This document shows, one piece after another, positions 6,576 to 8,227 of a stretch of 8,227 bases of DNA. The notes under the pieces are model-generated. The model saw only the letters and a program-made list of their open reading frames with translations. It did no database searches and was not told the DNA's origin. Source of the stretch: an uncultured Desulfovibrio sp. (GTDB lineage: Bacteria > Desulfobacterota > Desulfovibrionia > Desulfovibrionales > Desulfovibrionaceae); the NCBI GenBank assembly GCA_900547595.1, contig URHE01000080.1:1-8227 (forward strand), in the 5' to 3' direction. The position numbers were made by a program, and so were the translations under genes. Position 1 is the first letter of the stretch. Every line of letters begins with the position of its first letter.

Positions 6576-6595
6576 AGCCAAATGAAGGACTGGGT

Positions 6596-8227
6596 ATGAG
6601 CCAAGAATTCTTTGATCCGGAACTCGTTGCCGACTTCATCGCGGAAGCCAAGGAACATCTTGAGACCATCGAACCCAACCTCCTCGAACTTGAGAAGGCT
6701 CCCGACAATCTTGCCCTGCTGAACGATATTTTCCGGCCCATGCATTCTCTCAAGGGTGCTTCCGGCTTTCTTGGGCTGAACCGCATCAACCATCTTGCGC
6801 ACAAGTCGGAAAACATCCTTGACGAACTTCGCAAAGGGAGCATGCACGTCACGTCCGAAATCATGGACGTCATCCTTGCTTCCACGGACGCCCTGCGCCA
6901 GATGATCGAAAACCTCGAAAGCACCAATGCCGAGGGCGATGTCGAGACGGAATCCATCATGGCGCAGATCGACGCCATCATGGCCGGCGAAAGCGCCCGT
7001 CCGGCGGCGACGGCTGCCGATGCTCCCCAGGACGCTGCCGTCGATGCCGCCACGCCCCCCGTGGAGGAAACATCCGCCGAGGCCCCCGCGGAGGAAACGT
7101 CCGCCGAGGCCGAGGCCCCCGCGGAGACTCAGGAAAACACGGCCCCGGCGCCCTCGCAGCCAGCCGCCGAGCCCGCGCCGCAGCCTGTTGCCGTGGATGC
7201 CGAAAAGCAGCAGGGCATGAGCGCCAAGGAGTGGGTGGCAAGCCTGCCCAGCGGGGCCCCCTATGCCCTGACGGCCTTTGGCGAGGGGCATCTCAAGGAT
7301 TTCATCGATGAATCCTATGAAATCATCGCCAATCTGAACGACGGCCTGCTCGACCTTGAAGAGAATCCCACCGGCCGCGACGATCTGGTCAATGATCTCT
7401 TCCGCTATTTCCACAATATGAAGGGAAACAGCGGCATCATCGGCTATAATGAACTCAACGGCCTGACGCATGAGGCGGAAACGCTGCTCAACAATGTGCG
7501 CCAGGGCAAGATCACCCCGAGCCACGAACTCATCGACCTGCTCCTGCTGACGGTGGACGTGATGGAAGGGCTTGTCCAGACCATCGATGTTCCCGCCTGC
7601 CAGGCCACTCCCTTTGACACCAGCCCCATCGTCAAACAGCTCCAGCTCGCCCTTGCCGGTGAAGGCATTGCCCTGCCCCCGGCGTTGCGGGCCGCGCAGG
7701 CTCCGGCAGCGCAGGAAACGGCGCCTGCCGCCGCAGAAAGTGGCGCCGCGCCTGCGGAAACAGGCACTGTGGAAGTGGTGCAGCCCAGCATCATTCCCGT
7801 GGGTCTTGAAAATGACGATATTGACGTTTTCCGCGTCACGGTCAAGCAGCAGCAGGAAATCATCAGCGCCGCGCTGGCTACCCTGCGGAAGGACGGCTCG
7901 CACAAGGATTCCATTGACGCTCTCTATCGTTGCCTCATCGCCATCAAGAATGCCTGCGGCTTTGTAGGTCTGGACGAGATCAAGGTTTATGCGGAGCGCA
8001 CGGCGGGCATTGTGGATCAGGGGCGCAGCACCGGCGTGGATTTTACCCTCATGGTCGATCTTCTCGGTCAGGAGACCGACATTATCAGGGACATGGTGCA
8101 AAAGGCCCTGGACGAGGGCAAGGTCTGCGTCAATACCGATAAAGAGAAAAAGGACGAAGGCCAGGCCACGGCAACAGAGGCTGCGCCTGTGGCAGCGCCC
8201 GTGGCGCCGTCCGCGCAGGCGGCCCCT
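6596..8227 (+). CDS. cheA: CheA histidine kinase, N-terminal 544 residues with two HPt domains and one HPt-like domain (3' end outside window)
   Basis: The open frame runs to the window edge without a stop. HPt1 (about 1-110) has phospho-histidine H50 in FRPMHSLKGASGFLG. An acidic Ala/Pro/Glu linker (about 133-205) follows. HPt2 (about 228-331) has H273 in FRYFHNMKGNSGIIG. After a second Ala-rich linker (about 362-392) comes a domain at about 405-508 with the same helical layout but YRCLIAIKNACGFVG (444-458). Here the histidine is I448 and the following Gly is N452, so it cannot be phosphorylated at this place. A third Ala/Pro linker starts near 522. The dimerisation, ATPase and CheW-like regulatory domains expected in CheA must lie beyond the edge, so kinase activity is assumed from the family. 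No P2 (CheY-binding) domain is seen so far. The start ATG follows AAGGA (6585-6589) by 6 nt and begins directly at the HPt helix. Confidence 0.95.
   Translation, partial: MSQEFFDPELVADFIAEAKEHLETIEPNLLELEKAPDNLALLNDIFRPMHSLKGASGFLGLNRINHLAHKSENILDELRKGSMHVTSEIMDVILASTDALRQMIENLESTNAEGDVETESIMAQIDAIMAGESARPAATAADAPQDAAVDAATPPVEETSAEAPAEETSAEAEAPAETQENTAPAPSQPAAEPAPQPVAVDAEKQQGMSAKEWVASLPSGAPYALTAFGEGHLKDFIDESYEIIANLNDGLLDLEENPTGRDDLVNDLFRYFHNMKGNSGIIGYNELNGLTHEAETLLNNVRQGKITPSHELIDLLLLTVDVMEGLVQTIDVPACQATPFDTSPIVKQLQLALAGEGIALPPALRAAQAPAAQETAPAAAESGAAPAETGTVEVVQPSIIPVGLENDDIDVFRVTVKQQQEIISAALATLRKDGSHKDSIDALYRCLIAIKNACGFVGLDEIKVYAERTAGIVDQGRSTGVDFTLMVDLLGQETDIIRDMVQKALDEGKVCVNTDKEKKDEGQATATEAAPVAAPVAPSAQAAP
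7064..7123 (+). repeat. cheA: In-frame tandem repeat in the first cheA linker
   Basis: Two adjacent units of 27 and 33 nt (7064-7090 and 7091-7123) encode EETSAEAPA and EETSAEAEAPA, residues 157-176 of CheA. The DNA units are nearly identical apart from a 6-nt insertion in the second, which suggests slippage duplication inside a disordered acidic linker between HPt1 and HPt2. Linker length is probably variable between strains. Confidence 0.7.

Noticed and set aside
6582..6599. Five-codon minicistron (MKDWV) whose TGA overlaps the cheA ATG.
   Set aside because: No Shine-Dalgarno sequence precedes it, and its second and third codons form the cheA ribosome binding site. Coincidence is the simpler reading.
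165..8101. Very long minus-strand open frames opposite cheB (165-1286), the HEAT gene (1246-3171), cheR (3234-4535) and cheY/cheA (6191-8101).
   Set aside because: They mirror the sense genes and show no recognisable domain. Long antisense frames are expected when sense codons are G+C-rich. The sense frames have clear families with intact active sites.

Overview
The window carries one chemotaxis operon, read left to right on the + strand: cheB, a HEAT-repeat protein, cheR, a ParA-family ATPase, cheW, cheY and the first 544 codons of cheA. A proline tRNA on the opposite strand is cut by the left edge. The DNA is G+C-rich by eye. The gene order (CheB, HEAT protein, CheR, ParA, CheW, CheY, CheA) is, from memory, that of a motility-linked cluster in Desulfovibrio (around DVU2072-DVU2078 of D. 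vulgaris Hildenborough). A member of the Desulfovibrionaceae is therefore the best guess, but no search was run.

Layout. Positions 1-55 hold the 5' part of tRNA-Pro(CGG) on the minus strand. The 130 bp between it and cheB carry back-to-back promoter candidates: TTGCCA/TAGATT for the tRNA, and a near-consensus sigma70-type TTGTCA-17-TATCAT for the che operon. cheB, the HEAT gene and cheR follow tightly (gaps of 22 and 2 nt). A 51-nt gap with a GC-rich hairpin leads to the ParA gene, whose end overlaps the cheW start by 7 nt. Gaps of 120 nt before cheY and 66 nt before cheA both contain hairpins with GGAG tetraloops. No stretch over 300 nt lacks a gene.

How the genes fit together. CheA (autokinase, with at least two phosphorylatable HPt domains here) and CheW form the signalling core with chemoreceptors encoded elsewhere. 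CheY and the CheB receiver domain accept phosphate. CheR and CheB add and remove receptor methyl groups for adaptation. The ParA-like ATPase beside an N-terminally extended CheW resembles the ParC/ParP modules that place chemosensory arrays at cell poles. The least explained parts are the 19-repeat acidic HEAT solenoid between the two adaptation enzymes, the 170-residue basic tail of CheR with eight phenylalanine-centred motifs, and a third HPt-like domain of CheA that has lost its phospho-histidine. My main new hypothesis is that the HEAT protein is a scaffold for the CheR tail.
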